Assembly: GCA_037349315.1 (NCBI GenBank)
Contig: JBAIAC010000014.1
Location: 28,559,001 to 28,623,000, forward strand
Length of the DNA stretch: 64,000 nucleotides
Origin: Chelydra serpentina
Lineage: Eukaryota > Chordata > Testudines > Chelydridae
Direction of reading: 5' to 3'
The position numbers and the translations under genes are program-made. This document shows, in pieces, positions 32,261 through 45,127 of this stretch; the first letter of the stretch is position 1; the number at the start of each line of letters is the position of its first letter. The notes under the pieces were generated by a model. The model saw only the letters and a program-made list of their open reading frames with translations. It searched no databases and was not told where the DNA came from.

Positions 32261-33141
32261 GCTGGCGCACTGCAGGAAGCAATCTGGGCCACATAGAAAC
32301 CAGGTACCAGAGTGTGGCTGTTAAATTCTATTCCACAGCCTGCCCCCGTGGCAGTGCAGGAACATACTGCCCCTTATGGGGAACTTGTGGCAAAACCATA
32401 ATCATGTCCATAATTTACAATCTGGGACAGTAATAACTGGGTTTTGCTGCTGAAGAGCACTCTTTACTAAGTACCTTCTGCTATAGAGGTGGTTGTGTCA
32501 AGGAGCTAGCTGCATGCTGTTTTCCACATTGTGTCTCAGTGAATAATCACACAGCATGCCAGTGAATATTCATGACAGCACCATTTTATATCTGCTTTTA
32601 GAGGATGCCAATGTGACACTGAAGGAGGATAAAATGAAAAACTCTGTTAAGTCCTTAATAAAAAACTAGGCTTAAGGCTAGTGATCACGTTTCCTTTAAT
32701 TTCCCTCTAAAACCACTGCAACAAGCCCTTGCTGTGTATCTTGAAGTTCCAATTAGATTAAAATAGAAGGCTGTTGTCTAGCAGAGACCCTCTCTGGATG
32801 TTTTCAGAATTCAGTACAAGACTTTACTATTAGTCTGTTCATCCCTGACTGTGCCATCTAAATATGATAACGAGCACATTTGAAAAGCAAAGATAAATAC
32901 TAATACTGTATGATGCCTGGACCTAGAACTCGGTATTAATACAATACAAATAGAGTAGCCTATTATGTGGAAATATTGCACTTTGGTTGTTTTTGATGAT
33001 TGATTACAACAACTTACATATTGATTAATTTTCATGCTCTTTGCAGGGAGAACTGCTAGCAGCAACAGAAAGACAGACGACATATTGAGTACTGTAGTTT
33101 ACCTTTGCTCTTTTATTTAGGGCAGCCTTTAAGTTCTAAGG
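32261..33141. other. Intergenic sequence, no gene recognised
   Basis: No coding or repeat boundary could be supported. Confidence 0.45.
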
Positions 33142-33319
33142 CAGCGGTGTCCAATAGAAATTCAATGCTAGCCACACTGCTCGCCACTCTTGTGGTTTTG
33201 AATTTTTCTTATTAGCCACATTATAAAAAAGACACATTAAGTCACATTATAAAAAAGCCACATGCATTAGCCACAATTCAATAACATGTGGCTAGTGACG
33301 AACGTATTGGACACCGCTA
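33142..33319. mobile_element. Short inverted-repeat DNA element (hAT-like MITE)
   Basis: CAGCGGTGTCCAATA at the left pairs with TATTGGACACCGCT at the right. Inside, TTAGCCACATTATAAAAAAG is partly repeated. I could not find an 8-bp target duplication, so the superfamily call is tentative. Confidence 0.65.
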
Positions 33320-35599
33320 GGCATTAGTATCTGATGTGTGATTTGAATACCCAAAATAGCTATTGATAGATTAACGGGGAGTCCCTAGCAGCTAGGCACT
33401 TTTAAAATATTCAATAATTTATCTGAAAGTTATTGCATTTTGGAGAAGCTTATTCCAAACGTTGAAGTCTGTACTCTGCATATGGAAAGCTGTTTTCTGA
33501 CTGTCGGTGTTACTCCAGATGAAATTGGTACATGTGGTTAATTTCAGTTAGGCTTCCCTGCTGATATTAGAAAAGTGACTGTTGTGCAGTCCTTTGCATC
33601 CTAGTTAATGTGCCCCAGCTTTACAGCCAATACCATTGGTCACTGACAAGATGTGTTTGGCAGCAATAGACTCCAGATGGTGAACTCAGAAATCTGTCTT
33701 TTTGCAGCAGCAGCAGCATTTGGATCTGTGCTGGCGTTCTCATTGATCTCTATTCAGCCCCCTGTGCTCATTTTTCTATTTGAAATTGTCATGGCTATTA
33801 AACTGCCTATGGGGATGGTTCCTTTTGGGAGGCATTTTCTTTTCAGTCACAAGTTGTTAACTCATTGTTCTTTCTATCCTTTTCCTCACATTTAAAAAAG
33901 TTAGGCAGAAGTGGTAAAATATGAAACATACTTTTATTGCTACAAATTATGTTTCAAACGGGGGACAATTAGTCTAGAACGATTACATTTAAAATAATTC
34001 CAATTATTGCCCTAACAGACTGGGCTAATAACACAGGGTATGGTTGCTCTTTCCTTATTAAAAACATGGGGGACTAAGGGGAAGAAAAACCCTGCAGTAT
34101 TCCCCTATTCTGTCTGTATGTTCTTCCATACAAAACAGGCCCTGGGACTTCAGTGGAGCCAGAATGTCCCCCCAAATCTTTCTGACAACTCAGAAAACAG
34201 AGTAATAAGTTAACAAGGATAAATTGAGTTCCTCGGGTTCCCAGTTCCAGGGCACCCATTGTGACAGTATCTGAGTGCTGCTGAGTTGGAGCCCTGAATT
34301 CCTAAGTCTTTGAATTATGAAGCAATCTTTCCCATGCCTCTGTCTCCATTATGTAGAAGTAGCTGACTTGTTTATATGTATCCCTGGAGTGTTACTTTAT
34401 AATTAGCTGCAGAGGAAGTCAAAGCACAAATATCTGAACCTATTCTAACTTTTACAGCTTCATTTATCAGCTAAAAACTTCTCACTTTTAAGTGTGATTT
34501 GCTTGTGAATCCTGTCTTTGACAACAGCTCTCCGAAAAACTGTAAAGCATTTCAATTAATAAACCATGGCAAATTGTTTTGCTCTAATCCAACAGTTTGC
34601 CTATTGAAAGCTCATTTTATTTGTGCATCCTAAAAGAAGATAGAAAAATAGTTCATGTTAATATTAGACTTCACAGTAAATTTATCTGAGGCCCTCATTC
34701 TATGTATTGTGCTGACTCAACTGTCCCTTGAGTCAGCACAACGCAGGAGAAAAAAGGAGCTTTCATTTTCCCACAAGATTATATCTTTTTCTTATACAGA
34801 CCATTAGAGATTCCTTAAAATTATTGCAAATTAATAGAGAGGACTTGTATAAATTGATACTGAAATAACATTAAATGCTTCATCGACCTCCACAAAACAG
34901 AGTAAAAATATAGCTATTTAAAAGTAAATAAGTCCTTAGAGATAGTATTTTATGGCCATTACTAATTTAAAGCATTGACCTAAAACATAGAATCACATGG
35001 AGTAGCTGCTTTATATTTTTTAATAGGTTAAGGAAGTATTATTTAAGACACAGTTTTCATGAAATGACCCACTTTTATATTAATGGCTTCCTGCCACATA
35101 TAATTGATGGCATGCTTTCCCAGCTATCTATGTGGTGTCCTCGCTTAGCATTTAGTCAAGGCAAGAGGAAATAATGCACAATTTGCATACTTATTTTGGG
35201 CAATACTCATGGAAACTATGAAAAAGAGAAAACAGAAAATGCATAAAAGTTGACTTTTCCTATTATATTTCAAGATCTTCAAGAAATTGACTAACTTTCC
35301 ATAGTTCTCTGAAGATGTGCTAGTTTAAGGACTGCAAGACTGTCCCATTTTTAAAAAAAATAGTCCTCTGATTTCAATGGAAATTTCAGATAGGATTGAG
35401 ACCATAAGAGACAAACTCCCAACATGACATGAATTACTAAGGTTGCATTTCTGAGTATGAGAGTGACCATAGTTATATTCCATTTTGAACAGGCAGCATT
35501 TGTGAAAGCATAAGAGATATTTAAGAGGGGAACCATGCAAAATGGTCCAGGCAGTCCAAAGGTGGCCCCATCTTTCATCTTTTCCCCTCCACCCCAATG
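33320..35599. other. Intergenic sequence, no gene recognised
   Basis: AT-rich; the only structure seen is the 14-bp perfect hairpin at 34707-34741. Confidence 0.45.
34707..34741. repeat. Perfect 14-bp hairpin containing paired AP-1-type sites
   Basis: TTGTGCTGACTCAA and TTGAGTCAGCACAA are perfect reverse complements around a 7-base loop. Each arm contains TGACTCA/TGAGTCA, the AP-1 consensus. Any regulatory role is speculative. Confidence 0.8.
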
Positions 35600-35783
35600 G
35601 AATGAAATGCTGGGATGGTTGCAGACAAAAATGTACCTTCCCACAGCTCCTATTGGTTGGGAATGGCGAACCGCAGCCACTGGGAGCTGCGGGCAGCCAT
35701 GCCTGCAGACAGTCGATGTAAACAAACGGTTATGCAGCCCACCAGTGGATTACCCTGACAGGCCACAGGTTGCCCAACACTGC
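35600..35783. mobile_element. hAT-like MITE fragment (right part)
   Basis: Contains CAGCTCCTATTGGTTGGGAA and GCCACTGGGAGCTGCGG, then ends CAGGTTGCCCAACACTG, a hAT-like terminus. The matching left end was not found, so it is probably truncated. Confidence 0.45.
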
Positions 35784-36069
35784 CCTAGACCCTAAGAACA
35801 TCTACTTTTTTACCTGGACTAATCCAAAAAGAGAAAAGGAGGAGGGGCTTGTCTGTGCTGATCACTGGTGACATGCAACTACCAAAAATAGCACAGAGCC
35901 TTCTTTCATTATACAACAAAGCAAAATCCATCACTGGCCTGTGCCAGCCTACTCAAGCTCATCGGGCTTGGGCTGCAGGGCTGTTTCTTTGCTGTGTATA
36001 CTTCTGAGCTCAGGCTGGAGCCTGAGCACTTGGACCCACAGAGGCCGCCCCTGAGGCAGACTCAGTGAT

Positions 36070-36576
36070 CAGGGCCGGCTCCAGGCACCAGCCTACCAAG
36101 CACATGCTTGGGGCGGCACCTGGAGGGGGGCAGCACTCAAGGATTTTTTTTTTTATTTACAAAAAAACCCAATCTTCGTCTGGCAGGGGAACGTGGCCGC
36201 TGGTGTGTCACGCTCCCTGCCGGCCGGGGCAGCGGGACGGCAAACGTGCACGGTGCCCCGCTCCCCGCCGGCACCCCAGCCGGGACAGCGGGCAGCAGGC
36301 GTACCCTGCTCCCTGCCGGTGCCCTGGCTGGAAGAGCGGGGCAGCAGACGTGTGCGCTCCCCGCCGGCCGGGACAGCGGGGTGGTGGACGTGCCCCGCTG
36401 GCCGGGGCAGCGGGCATTTCGCGCTCCCCACCAGCCGGGGGAGCGGGGTGGCGGGCATGCCACACTTCCCGAGCGGCGTTGGTGGGGGGTTGTTTTGGCT
36501 GGCGTTGGGTGGGGAGGCGCTTGTGTGTTTTGTTTTGTTTTGCTTGGGGCAGCAAAAAACGGTAGGGCCGGCCCTG
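36070..36576. mobile_element. Non-autonomous hAT element (507 bp)
   Basis: Starts CAGGGCCGGCTCC and ends GGGCCGGCCCTG, with an exact 8-bp duplication TCAGTGAT on both sides (36062-36069 and 36577-36584). The centre repeats a motif around CCGGCCGGGGCAGCGGG. Several overlapping ORFs here (for example 36065-36704) are repeat artefacts rich in Ala, Gly, Pro and Arg. Confidence 0.95.
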
Positions 36577-36584
36577 TCAGTGAT

Positions 36585-39017
36585 AAAGGACAACTGTGTG
36601 AATATGCCATGAAGTTTGATAGTGTCCTACAAAAATCAAAAAGAAACCCACCCATACATTTTAGAATGTGTATGCTCATGAACTCTATTTTTCATGCTTC
36701 ATAAACTTTCTCTCTTTTGATTTTTAAATGTTAAAAAGGAGACACTTCTAGTATCAGATTGTATGAATGCACTCAATATATAATGTGGTATAATGGCATG
36801 TATTTCTCACATCTTGCAACTTCACAATCCCTTTATAGCATTTCCCAGTTTCAGCGAGTCAGCACACAAAGCCTTCTACTGTATCCCAAATATCATGCAT
36901 ATTTGTTTTTTCCAAGAAAGCTGAAGGTAGTCCTCGATTAGATCGTATATTTGAAATTTGAGAAAGCAAATGTTCTAGTGCTGGAAGTAACTGTTCTGCA
37001 GATACTTAAGTAACATTAATATGACTTGGCAACAGGAAACCAGTGTAATCGCTTTACATTATGAAGCATTCCCAAAGTGATGCAAATAAAGCCATGCATT
37101 TATGCTAGGTTCCATTCATGCAGATCAATACCCATTCCTTTACTGATCATTAGAATAAACTCTACATACCAATATTGTAGATACTACACAATTCATCGAT
37201 CACCAAATACCCCTAGACAGACTGAGTCACAAAAAAGGAAAGGTGACAAATAAACTAAATTAAATATTGAGAAAGGAAAGCAAAGTCTAGGCTACTGTAT
37301 TTCTCTCTCTATTTCAAGAGCACAATTAATCAGACTACTCTGTACTGCATTTTAAATCCCAGAAAAGAAACACTTCACCAAACACAAGAATGACCTCCAT
37401 TTTCAACTTTTTCTTTTTTAACACAGTACACACTTGCTGTTCTGACCTGAAAGAAATTCAGCATTTCTTTGTAGCATATTTACAATATATTTTTCCATTT
37501 AGACAGGTTTCATCAGCAGAACTTTTATAGTTAAGCAAAAAGGGAGCAAGCAACTTTTCAGTCAGAAAAGAACATAGGTAACAGCTGAATGTGAAACTCA
37601 CTTTCCTTTCTCCATCCTGCATTGTGAAGGCCTTCCTCTGTCAATTAAGTAGTTTGCTGTGATTTCAGCACATATAAATGTGCCTTGCTTAAAATGTGCA
37701 TGTACAACTTTTGTCAGCCAGGGTCATTAATTTGCAATCACTAGTTATCCAGTTTAACTAGTGGCATCTTTGGCACGAACACTGAACAAAGTGCAATAAT
37801 TTCAATTATCTATGAGGCTTGTTTGAAACAAAGTCTCAGCCTTTTGTTTTTCCAAGAAAATTAGTGGATTATTCTAAGAAACCATGTTTGTATTGATTTT
37901 GTTTTCCTACTGCTGCTTAAGCCTTTTTTATTTACCTTTTTGGTCATAATAGAATAATACACGCACAAATCGAGCTCAGCTGTTTAAAATTCTTAGATGT
38001 GTACAGAACCTATTTAGAATGAATATCCATAGCTGCTGGTATTTAAAAACCTCTTCCAAAGGACTTATCAGCCTTAACAGGATTCACTTCCTACTATGTT
38101 TACATTAAATTCAGCATCACAAAAATTCTGGTGGTAAAATTAACCATGTTAGAAAGATTTGCGTATGTCTGTAGATGGGGGTTCATACAAAATATTTTGC
38201 TACAAATGTTGGTTTTCAACCTATTAGGGGTTTTCTCTGTTTCCAGTCAGAGAATCTGACCTATTGTGGCTATAGAAAACAGTCAGAGATTTCACCTAGA
38301 AATAATGTAAAAGTATTAGCATATGTATTCTATATGGGTATTTTGATTTTATTCACATGCTATGGATACAGTTGCTAGCCAGTAAACTATCTGCAATATT
38401 TATGTTAGAAACCCCAACTTAAAGGAATCATAAAGCTGCCAATTTCCTGAAGATATATGATATATATAGATCTAAAAGTAGATTGCAGCTGATTTAAATG
38501 TACGTGGGGGGCATAACCAAATAACTACTGACTGAGGAGAAAACAAGAAAATAATTAATGTGAAAGGGAAGCCAGAATGGCATGAAACTATTTAAATATA
38601 TGAGAAACGTCTCTCAGTGAGCTGTGCTGACTAAAATGTCAATACAGATTTTAGTAGTTTTGAATCTGAGTAGGCACTTTGTACTGAAAATTTTTCCACT
38701 TACTGAAGAAAAACTAAAGTTTCATCAAATAGCCATCTCTGTGTTAACAGCCCCTTTGTGATTCAGAGTACAATTGGGGCCTTAAATGGTAAAAATTAAG
38801 AAGTTACCTTACTTCAACATTTTACCTTATTGTGGTAAGACCAATCCTTTTCCTGCTTTGTAATATTATCACCATAAAATCAGCATATACTTTCTACCAC
38901 TGTTGATATAGTCACCTGACTTTGCTGTTTTAGTAAAGTTGTCAGATTTTAGCCCTGTATAATTCTATTGCTGTCAACAGGATTGCCCGGGTAACTGAAC
39001 TGAGACTTCAGCCACAG
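36585..39017. other. AT-rich sequence, no gene recognised
   Basis: About 2.4 kb with no coding signals and no clear repeat ends. The part at 37620-37830 looks single-copy and could be a conserved non-coding element, unproven. Confidence 0.45.
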
Positions 39018-39265
39018 TTTTTCATCTTGTAGCGCTTCAGTGTAGACACTACCTATGCTGATGGGAGAGGGTTCTCCTGTCAGCATTAGATAATCCATGT
39101 CTCTAAAAGGCAGTAGGTAGGTTGACAGAATTCTTCCATTGACCTAGCGCTATCTACCACCAGGATTTTGATTGGCATAGCTGCCTCTCTCAAGGGCGTG
39201 GATTTTTCACACTCCTGAGAGATGTAGATATGCTGATGTAAATTCCCAGTGTAGACCACCCCACC
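39018..39265. mobile_element. Harbinger-type MITE fragment
   Basis: Contains CTTCAGTGTAGACACTACCT near the left and ends CCCAGTGTAGACCACCCC. Internal AGAATTCTTCCATTGACCTA and GTGGATTTTTCACACTCCTG have relatives in the MITE at 56687-56904. Neither terminus retains a clear TAA flank. Confidence 0.6.
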
Positions 39266-40132
39266 AAAAGACAGAAGGAGCAGAAAGTGAGATACAGCCT
39301 GAACTAGCAGCTGGTAGCACAACCTTGTGGAAAAAAACCTAGAGTGATTTTTCTTTTTTGGAGGGGAATGGGAGGACAGGTTGAATAAAAAAGTTTGGTG
39401 TGAGCAAGGAAACTGTCTCCTGTTGTTTGGTTCCTCCTGTGTTCAGGGAAACATGATTGCATCAAAGGTATCAGACTTCATTATCAATTTCTCCTCCCAA
39501 CTGGAATAACCTATGATTTTGGCTAGGAGTTCAGATCAAAAGGGGTAACACGATTTTCCCCCTTTTGCACTAAGTTCAATAGCCATAATACAAGAAATTA
39601 TAAAGGTAGTTCAATGTGTACAAGGAGTACAGGAGGGAGGCTGTTGCATTGCCCTTTTGTTGACAGGGAGTTGATTTGGGGTCTCTGCAGTGAGTAATCT
39701 TCCTATTGGAAGAAAAATTGCTGAGAGGCATTTTCTATGGGAATTTGTGTACAAAATAGACACGTCATGTTTACCTGTTTATACAGCTAAACACTGGCGA
39801 TTCCATTTGCTGAGGTCTGTGACAAGAAACCACTTCCTTCTCTCTGTCTTCCTCTGCCTCAATTCTTTTGGCATGTTGTTTGCTCTCTTGTCTGTGCCCG
39901 TGCCCTTGTCTTAGCTCAAAATCACTAGCCTCTGACAGCACAGAGTTTCTGTTCCCAGAAGTAAGCATGCACTAGTTTGCTGGGCACGTTTAGTAAGCCT
40001 TCTTTTGTGCACTGCTCTTCAACACAACCCTTAGGCAGGCTTGACTGTTTCCAATGTCCATTGGATCTGGCTACTCTCCTAGTCCCCTTCCAATAAATTC
40101 GGTGCACTGTGTGGGTTGAACACCAAGGACTA
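39266..40132. other. Intergenic sequence, no gene recognised
   Basis: No coding or repeat signal that I can support. Confidence 0.4.
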
Positions 40133-40140
40133 CCCAGATA

Positions 40141-40451
40141 CATAGGCGCCGACTTTGTGGGTGCTCCGGGGCTGGAGCACCCATGGGGAAAAATTGCTCC
40201 CCGCCAGCCCCCCCACACTCAGCTCACCTCTCCGCCTCCCAAGGCTCTGCCTGATGCCAAGCCGAAGCCGCTTTTCCTGGCTCCAGCTGTTCGGCAGCAC
40301 ACCGCACGCCTGGGGCAGCTCCTTGGGGGAGGGGTATGGGGAGGAGACAGAGGTGGGAGGGGTGCAGTGCGCCCGGGGGAGGGGGAGGGGATTTGGGGAA
40401 AGGGCAGGGCTGGTGGTGGAGTTGGGGCGTGGCCAGGGGCGCGAGCCTATG
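40141..40451. mobile_element. Non-autonomous hAT element (311 bp)
   Basis: Starts CATAGGCGCCGACTTTG and ends GCGCGAGCCTATG. The 8-bp duplication CCCAGATA is exact on both sides (40133-40140 and 40452-40459). It is GC-rich and non-coding despite overlapping ORFs. Confidence 0.95.
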
Positions 40452-40488
40452 CCCAGATATGGTAGTTGTAGCTAGCCCTCAAGGCATC

Positions 40489-41115
40489 TGTGATAGGGTA
40501 TCCACCCAATACAAGACCTGAAGGGGTTAAGGGGGCTAGGTGGGCCAAATAACAGCCTAGGCTCCACTTGGAGAAGGAGCAAGGAGGCCTAATTAGAGAT
40601 GAAGCTAAGCTGGACAGGAACAGGAAGGACCTGCATAAAGCCCAGTACTGGGGGAGGAGGGGATACAGAGATTGAGAGGCAGGCTGCAGTTACTCTCAGA
40701 GTAAGAGAAAGCAAGGCAGGTAGTAGCCTAGAGATGCAGCTGGAAGGTTTTGGACTGTGCAGACCTTGGCTTCTTGTGGTAGGGTCCCTGGGTTGGAATC
40801 TAGTGCAGAGGGTGGGCCTGGGTTCCCCACCAGTCACTGAGGAAGTGTCACCATTAAGAGGTAGTGAAAGGAAAGACTGGCTAGGACAGGGGGTTCTGAG
40901 ACACTTTGCTACATGCATTTCCCACCCACCCACCCAAAGGGGAAAACTACAGTGACCTGGGCCAAGTCACAAAGCAGGAACAGCTAAGGTCCAAGAGAGG
41001 GAGACAGATGGATGGAATGAGCAACCACAGGAAGGGGCATCAGACCGGCAGAGCTAATCCCCAGATGTGGCTAGAAGGAGGATCTCCAACAGTGAATAGA
41101 GCACACCCTGTGACA
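40489..41115. mobile_element. Unclassified terminal-inverted-repeat element (TGTGATAGGGT ends)
   Basis: Starts TGTGATAGGGT and ends ACCCTGTGACA, an 11-bp imperfect inverted pair. The G/A-rich interior encodes nothing recognisable. No target duplication is clear. It may be related to the element at 43131-43451, which has similar ends. Confidence 0.4.
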
Positions 41116-41560
41116 GGGTTCTTTGGGGCAGGCCCACTATTACTTCTCCATTTCAGTGGAGACTTGCAAATTGAGTATTTATATTCTTATTTATAAACTG
41201 TTGTCAGTAAGCTGTGACTACTGGTTACTCCTGTAACCCTTGTCCCTTCCCTCTGTGTGTTTTGTCCATCTGGTGTATCTTACATAAGCCAAAATTGTGG
41301 GCACTATGAAGGAGAGACTTTATACCTCTTGTCTGTACAGCACCTATCACAATGAGATTCTGATCCTTGGTTGGGCCCTTAGAGCACTACTATAACACAA
41401 ATAAATGAGTCGTGGGTTGTTATAAGCAGAGCTGGGCAAACATTTTCAGCTGAATAGTTAATTCACTAAAAAAAAAAGGTTTTTTGATTGACCAGTAACT
41501 ATTTGCTTTAATTGAATAGTGTCAGCCAAAACAAACAAACAATGTGTCCCTTATTACCTT

Positions 41561-41809
41561 TAGCTGAGTCGTTTGAGCATTCAACTGGGAGGTGAGAGGC
41601 CTGGGTTAAATTCCCTGCTCCAATGGCCATTTAATTATTTATACAAAGTAGAGCAGCTTCAACAGGAGAGACTGAAAGAGACTTGCCCCAGAATAACCCG
41701 TCCTTGCAATGTGAGAGACCCAAATAATTAAAATCCCTTCTCTACACTAGGAGGAATTTAACCTACATCTTCCACATCCTACTTGAGTGCCATAACCACT
41801 AGGCTGCAG
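41561..41809. repeat. tRNA-like fold-back SINE, copy 1
   Basis: The left side has a pol III A-box-like TAGCTGAGTCG (41561-41571) and B-box-like GGTTAAATTCC (41604-41614), as in a tRNA. The right side, on the minus strand, repeats the head (AGCCTAGTGGTTATGGCACT and GGTTAAATTCC). So a tRNA-like head is followed by an inverted copy of itself. It is too degenerate to be a working tRNA gene. Confidence 0.65.
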
Positions 41810-43130
41810 ATTATGAGAGAGGCTGCTATCACCACTTCCTCTTTTGCCAAATTTTGCAGCTTTTGGATTTGGCTTGACTTGATTTTTGGAACCGTCAGTG
41901 ACCCAAAAACCTCAACAACCTCTAATTATAAGGCCAGAAAGGATCGTTGTGATCATGTAGTCTGACCTCCTACATAACACAGGGCGTAGGAGTTCCTGAA
42001 TTAGTTTCTGTTTCATCTAGAGCATCTCTTTTAGGAAAGCATCCCATCTTGATTTTAAATTTTCCAATGGTGGAGAATCGACCCCAATTCTTGGTAGTCA
42101 CCCTCACTGTTAAATATTTGCCCTTTATTTCTTGTCTGAATTTGCCTAGCTTAAACTTCCAGCCATTGAATCTTATTGTAGCTTTGTCTGCTAGATTGAA
42201 GAGCCTTCTTTTAAATTTGTTTCCTATTTATGGACTGTAATCAAGTTAACTCTTCAATATTACAGCTGGGTGAAATTTTTTAGTGCATAGTAAATTTGCA
42301 TATAGTTTTGGTGCCCTCCAAAATAGTTGAATATGAATCAAATTCTGCAAATAGTTTTGGGGTAAAAAACAAAAACTAAACTTATACAAAAAACCCCACT
42401 TACAACGCTGAAAACTAACTTTGGAAATGTCCAGACCTTTTATTTTGAAAATGTTGAAATGAACCATTTCATATCTACATTTTCCAATCGAATTGTCAAT
42501 TTGAATCGAAATTTCATTTAGAAACATGTTGTTTTGACCAATTTTTTCTCAATGTTTCATTTTGGTGGGACAGGGAGAATCAGTTTTGGTTCCAAACTAA
42601 GTAAGCTTATTTTTGCTTCAGCCAGCTATTGCATCAGTGCTAATTAAAGAGATAATGTAACTCCTCTACTCCATTTTTACATCCAAGGATCATGTTAGCC
42701 CCTTCTGGGCAGTGTCACACTGGGAAAACATATTAAGATGACTATCCATCATGGCCCTCAAAGTCTTTTTTGGAATTGCTGCTTACCAGAATAGAATCTC
42801 CCAATCTGTAAGTATGGCCTATCTTCTTTGTTCCTTGATGGATTACCTTTTATTTGGCTATTCTAATACTCCCTATTTGTTTGAGCAATCCAGATAGCTA
42901 TATATCAGTGACCTGTCCTCAGTATTATTTACTACTCCCACAGTCTATTTTCTGCAAACTTGTATCAGTGATTTTGTGTTTTTTTTTCTCTACATCATTG
43001 ACAAAGATTTTAAATAGCTTAAGGCCAAGAGCTGACCCCTGCAGGGCCCGACCAGAAACATACCTTCAGTGATGATATCATATCACTATATTTTGAAACC
43101 TATCAGCCAGCTTTTAATCCATTTAATATG

Positions 43131-43451
43131 TGTCACGGGGTGCACTCAGTGCTGGTGGCACCTCATCCTGGCCATCCTTGGAATTAATTCTACCTTCTGG
43201 CTCCCCCACTCTCTGGGTTTGCCAGCCCAAGCTCCCTTTTCTCAGGGAGTGACTGCAGACTGCTCCCCTGTACCCTTTCTGCTCTCAGCTACTGGGCTTT
43301 ATACAGCCCCCTCCTGTTCCTGCCCAGCTGAGCCTCATTTAATCAATCCCTGCTCCCTGACTTCTCTTCCAGGTGCAGCTTCGGGAGTTAACTGGCCTAC
43401 CTGGGCACCTTAACCCTTTCCAGCTTTGTGTGTGGTGGACACACCATCACA
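43131..43451. mobile_element. Inverted-repeat element with 3-bp duplication, nested in CR1
   Basis: Starts TGTCACGGGGTGCACT and ends GTGGACACACCATCACA, an imperfect inverted pair. It interrupts CR1 sequence precisely: removing it with one copy of ATG (43128-43130 or 43452-43454) restores a CR1-like stretch. A 3-bp duplication suggests a DNA transposon, but the superfamily is unclear. Confidence 0.65.
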
Positions 43452-44893
43452 ATGTGCTATGCTTATTTTGTGTCATTCTAGTTTCTTAATCAAAATGGTG
43501 TGCAGTACCAAGTCAAATGCTTCACAGAAGTCTATTACATGAACACTATTACCTTTTATCAATCAAACTTGTAATCTCAAAAAAAAATCAGTTTGACAGG
43601 ATCTATTTTCCATAAATCCATATTGACTGGCATTAATCATATTAAGTTCTTTAATAGTATCCTGTATCAATCATTCAATTATTTTGCCCAGGATCAATGA
43701 TAGTTATCTGGGTGTCCCCTATATATTTAGCTTTCTTACAGTCTTCCTGAACTTCTGCAGTGTTTCAAGACTTAGTGAAAATCAGTGTTAATGGTCTAGA
43801 CAGCTCCTCAACTGACTCTTTAAATAACCTCCCAAGTTAGCTGTGCCCGTTGATTTAACATATCTAGTGTTAGTAGCTCCTGTTTAACATCCTTCTGAGT
43901 TATTGTTGGCATCTCTCGTCATCATCATCATTCTATGATATGAATACATCATCTGGCTTTTCCCAAATATAAAACAGACATATTTATCTAATCTTTCTGC
44001 CTTTTCTGCATTATTAATGCAAAGTTTACCATTTCCATCTAATAATGGACTGTTAAGATTCCTTTTGTTCCTAATATGCTTTTTTTTTAAAAACCACTCC
44101 TTATTAACCTTACCTCTGCTGGTCATAGATGTCTCCTTGTGTCCTTTGGCTTACCGCATTAATTTGCTGTAATTCCTAGCTTTTGACTTTTATTCACTAC
44201 TATCGTGGGGTGGAGGGGGAGGAGGGAGAAAGGGACAGTTGATCGTAGTGAATAAAAGTATATGTATATATAGTTGCTTTTACTTTCCTTCGCGTGCAGG
44301 CTGGTTTCTTAACCAGTGTGGCCTTCTTGCTGGATTCTGAGATTTTTGGGCATCTAGTAAAATATTCTTAAACAGTTCCCAATTATCATTCACATTGTTG
44401 TATTAACATTCTTTCTTCCAACTGATTTGGCTCATTATATTCAGTTTTATGAAGCTGCCATGTTAAAGTAATAAATATTCTATTACTGGTATGGACTTCA
44501 ATTTATTTGCACTTTCTGTTTGCACATCGCAGGTGTAGTGAAGTCATGATCACTTGTACCCAAGCTACCGCAATATTTTTAGTTTTGTGATCAATTGCTC
44601 TTAATCGGTCAAGAAGAGATCTATTCTAGAATTCCCTCATGTTGGATGGAACACTTTTTTTGAGATAGGAAGTTGTGATCTATAATTTTCCAAATTGTGA
44701 CAGTGTTTAATACTGGCAGCATGACATCTCCAGCGTTTGTCACTCAAATTGAAATCCCCCATGATAATTCATCTTTTTTTCTATGCATTATCGAAAGGTG
44801 CTTAGAGAGCCAGTCATTCTGTTCTCTAGTGTGATTTGGTGGTCTGTAGAAGACATTAACTTGTACCCCATCTTCTGTTTTATCTGTTTAGAA

Positions 44894-45127
44894 CAGGGGT
44901 GGGCAAACTTTTTGGCTTGAGGGCCACATCTGGGTGGGGAAATTGCTTGCAGAGAGCTCCAAAGCGCCCATTGGCCTCGGTTCCCCAGGGGCCGCAGGGT
45001 CGTGGTGCCAGCCACTTCTGGGAGCGGAGTGGGGCCCGCGGCACCCCTGGGGTGGCAATCCTGTGGGCTGGATTCAAAGCTCTGACAGGCTGGATCTGGC
45101 CTGCGGGCCATAGTTTGCCCACCCCTG
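44894..45127. mobile_element. hAT MITE nested in CR1 (234 bp)
   Basis: Ends CAGGGGTGGGCAAACTTTTT and GTTTGCCCACCCCTG are a strong inverted pair. The duplication GTTTAGAA is exact (44886-44893 and 45128-45135). Confidence 0.96.

Noticed and set aside
36065..36704. Overlapping ORFs of 115-198 codons on both strands
   Set aside because: They fall in the hAT element 36070-36576 with GC-rich internal repeats and cross its boundaries; Ala/Gly/Pro/Arg bias and no domain.
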